Both the position numbers and the translations under genes were made by a program. A DNA stretch of 64,000 bases, from the NCBI RefSeq assembly GCF_009696575.1, contig NZ_VULQ01000002.1, positions 124,001 to 188,000 of the forward strand. The letters are read 5' to 3'. Origin of the DNA: Anaerococcus porci. GTDB taxonomy: Bacteria; Bacillota; Clostridia; Tissierellales; Peptoniphilaceae. The notes beneath the pieces were generated by a model. That model was not told where the DNA came from, did not search any database, and saw only the letters and a list, made by a program, of their open reading frames with translations. Below are positions 62,900 to 64,000 of the stretch, piece after piece. Numbering within the stretch: the stretch's first letter is position 1; each line of letters starts with the position of its first letter.

Positions 62900-63409
62900 A
62901 TGAAAGTATATTTAGGATGTGATCTTTTCACAGAAGGTCAAAGATGGCAAGCTAAAGAAATACAAGAAAAAATAGAAAAAGAATTTCCAGAAATTGATTT
63001 ATACAATCCTGCAGATAATGAGGATATAAATGATAAATCAAAAGGATTCGCTGCAAATTATGAGATACTTTTAGCAGATTATGATAGACTTAAAAAATCT
63101 GATATATTAATAGGCCTTATGGATACCAAAGATTTGGGTCTTGCAGCAGAAATGGGCATAGCCTTTGAGAGAGGTATGGCTATTTTTCAACTTTATACTG
63201 ATATTAGACTTGAAGGAAATGAAAAAGATGATAAATTTAATGAAATGAAAAATGATATATTTCAGAATGATTTCTTATATATAAATAAACTTGTTACAGG
63301 ACTTTCCTATGCTGACAAGAAGGGAAATATATTTGAAAAACCAAGAATTTATCATAAAAAAGAAGATTTAATTAAAGATGTAATATCATATATTAAAGAA
63401 AATAAATAA
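62900..63409 (+). CDS. Nucleoside 2-deoxyribosyltransferase-like protein
   Basis: 169 residues. The fold starts with KVYLGCDLFTEGQRW (substrate loop). A conserved Asp/Asn segment follows (IDLYNPADNEDIND), then SDILIGLMDTKDLG and GLAAEMGIAFERGM, where the Glu is the expected catalytic nucleophile. The family moves deoxyribose between bases or hydrolyses nucleotides; these shorter members are unspecific on paper. AAGGAGGATAAG precedes ATG 62900. The IS200-derived element starts right after its stop. Confidence 0.85.
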   Translation: MKVYLGCDLFTEGQRWQAKEIQEKIEKEFPEIDLYNPADNEDINDKSKGFAANYEILLADYDRLKKSDILIGLMDTKDLGLAAEMGIAFERGMAIFQLYTDIRLEGNEKDDKFNEMKNDIFQNDFLYINKLVTGLSYADKKGNIFEKPRIYHKKEDLIKDVISYIKENK

Positions 63410-63411
63410 AC

Positions 63412-63680
63412 AAAACTATCAGCTTAGCTGGTAGTTTGAATAACCTATAAAATATGAATACTGGCAACAATATCCAAATTTTGATATTTACCCTCTTTAC
63501 TGGACAATGAACTTAGCCCCAAAAGTCGGACATAAAAAAACAATTTGGAAGGTCAGTTTAGAATATAACAATTATAGTTTTTGTAGTTTTTTTGTTGCTT
63601 GAAGCTAAAGCTTAATTCCCCCACCTGCATAGCAGGTGGTTTTTTGTTTCACTCGTGCTCGCTTAACTCACTAAAGTGAA
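63412..63680 (-). mobile_element. Internally deleted IS200-type element (non-autonomous)
   Basis: Both ends of the IS200 at 60478-61235 are here without the transposase: left hairpin AAACTATCAG / CTGGTAGTTT (63413-63437), then about 165 unrelated-looking bases, then TTGTTGCTTGAAGCTAAAGC, the right hairpin CCACCTGC-ATA-GCAGGTGG (63621-63639) and the shared CTCACTAAAGTG tail. Orientation is the same as the larger copy. It begins directly after the preceding stop codon. Confidence 0.8.
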
Positions 63681-63730
63681 ACAAAAAAATTAAATAAAAC
63701 TAAGATGTTTATCTAATCTTTCTACAATCT

Positions 63731-63756
63731 ATTTCTGTAACTTTAGTTACAGAAAT
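63731..63756. promoter_or_regulatory. Palindromic operator in front of ric/scdA
   Basis: Perfect 11-bp inverted repeat ATTTCTGTAAC / GTTACAGAAAT with a 4-base centre, i.e. GTAAC-N4-GTTAC inside. The spacing is like that of CRP/FNR-family sites, such as HcpR sites at nitrosative-stress genes. A T-run follows, so it could also act as a terminator. Confidence 0.55.
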
Positions 63757-63775
63757 TTTTTTATATTTATATTAT
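63747..63775 (+). promoter_or_regulatory. ric/scdA promoter
   Basis: -35 TTACAG (63747-63752) inside the palindrome, 17-base spacer, -10 TATTAT (63770-63775). AAAGGAAG then ATG 63805. Confidence 0.55.
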
Positions 63776-63804
63776 TCTATATATAGAAAAAGAAAGGAAG
63801 TATT

Positions 63805-64000
63805 ATGAATGAAATAAAATTAGATGATAGATTAAATGATATAGTAAAAAAATTACCACAAAGTATAGATTATTTCAACAAAAAAGATATTGACTATTGT
63901 TGCCATGGAGATGACAGTCTTAAAATTGCAACAGAAAAAAGAAAGCTAAATCAAGATAAAATACTAAGTGAACTTAAAGAATTTATAAAAGAAAATAAAA
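63805..64000 (+). CDS. ric: Iron-sulfur cluster repair protein ScdA/Ric, N-terminal part (runs off the right edge)
   Basis: I translated the last bases: about 65 residues from ATG 63805 (AAAGGAAG upstream) with no stop. The block PQSIDYFNKKDIDYCCHGDDSLKIA is the ScdA N-terminal domain (DUF542) with its paired cysteines and His-Gly. The di-iron hemerythrin-like domain expected after residue 75 lies beyond the window. The protein repairs Fe-S clusters damaged by NO or oxidants. The palindromic operator upstream fits stress control. Confidence 0.88.
   Translation, partial: MNEIKLDDRLNDIVKKLPQSIDYFNKKDIDYCCHGDDSLKIATEKRKLNQDKILSELKEFIKENK

Overview
The window is AT-rich, most genes are on the minus strand, and the gene content (PolC, ComM, AddAB, NfnAB, MocR/PdxS, low-GC codon use, strong GGAGG ribosome sites) points to a low-GC anaerobic Firmicute. 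The best guess is Peptoniphilaceae (Anaerococcus/Peptoniphilus-like). This placement is an inference from gene content and style; there is no rRNA or tRNA in the window to confirm it.

Bases 1-6.8k hold a translation/transcription operon read leftwards: rimP-nusA-ylxR-infB-rbfA-nrnA-truB-ribF (ribF runs off the left edge). It has a clear promoter and a hairpin at the very 5' end of its transcript. A MoxR ATPase and a frameshifted von Willebrand A gene (6.9-9.5k, plus strand) separate it from a second leftward operon, uppS-cdsA-rseP-ispG-polC (9.5-17.2k). A small heat-shock gene with a CIRCE-like operator follows.

Bases 17.8-22.9k look like an inserted module: two-component system, two small ABC permeases, their ATPase, and an unlisted 27-residue Cys-x-x-Cys peptide gene. 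The module is bounded by two diverged direct repeats of about 228 bp, each with a terminator whose stem covaries. The layout resembles a lantibiotic-immunity or peptide-sensing locus.

Bases 22.9-41.5k are housekeeping and accessory genes: a GspE-type ATPase, comM, rluD (apparently leaderless), mnmA with its cysteine desulfurase, an HxlR-like regulator and dps, ydbC, msrA, a split ThrE exporter, a membrane J-protein, an ABC exporter, nfnAB, a MocR regulator facing pdxS (no pdxT beside it), an aldo/keto reductase and an SDR. Bases 41.5-53.1k form one DNA-repair operon, yaaA-sbcD-sbcC-addB-addA. Bases 53.3-56.3k are znuABC with divergent zur and a perfect 7-1-7 palindrome at the znuA start site.

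Bases 56.3-58.2k are a graveyard of IS256 and IS3 fragments. Then come a dicarboxylate/amino-acid symporter with an RmlD-like reductase, and a broken IS200 element. Next is a complete-looking ykkC-class riboswitch (promoter, aptamer, terminator, extra 5' helix) that the IS200 element appears to have cut off from its target. The right end has a DUF4230 protein, a YczE/YitT-like membrane protein, a nucleoside deoxyribosyltransferase-like protein, an internally deleted IS200 copy, and the start of a ScdA/Ric iron-sulfur repair gene behind a palindromic operator.

The two places most worth a second look are the peptide/ABC/two-component module (17.8-22.9k) and the orphaned riboswitch (61.2-61.4k).
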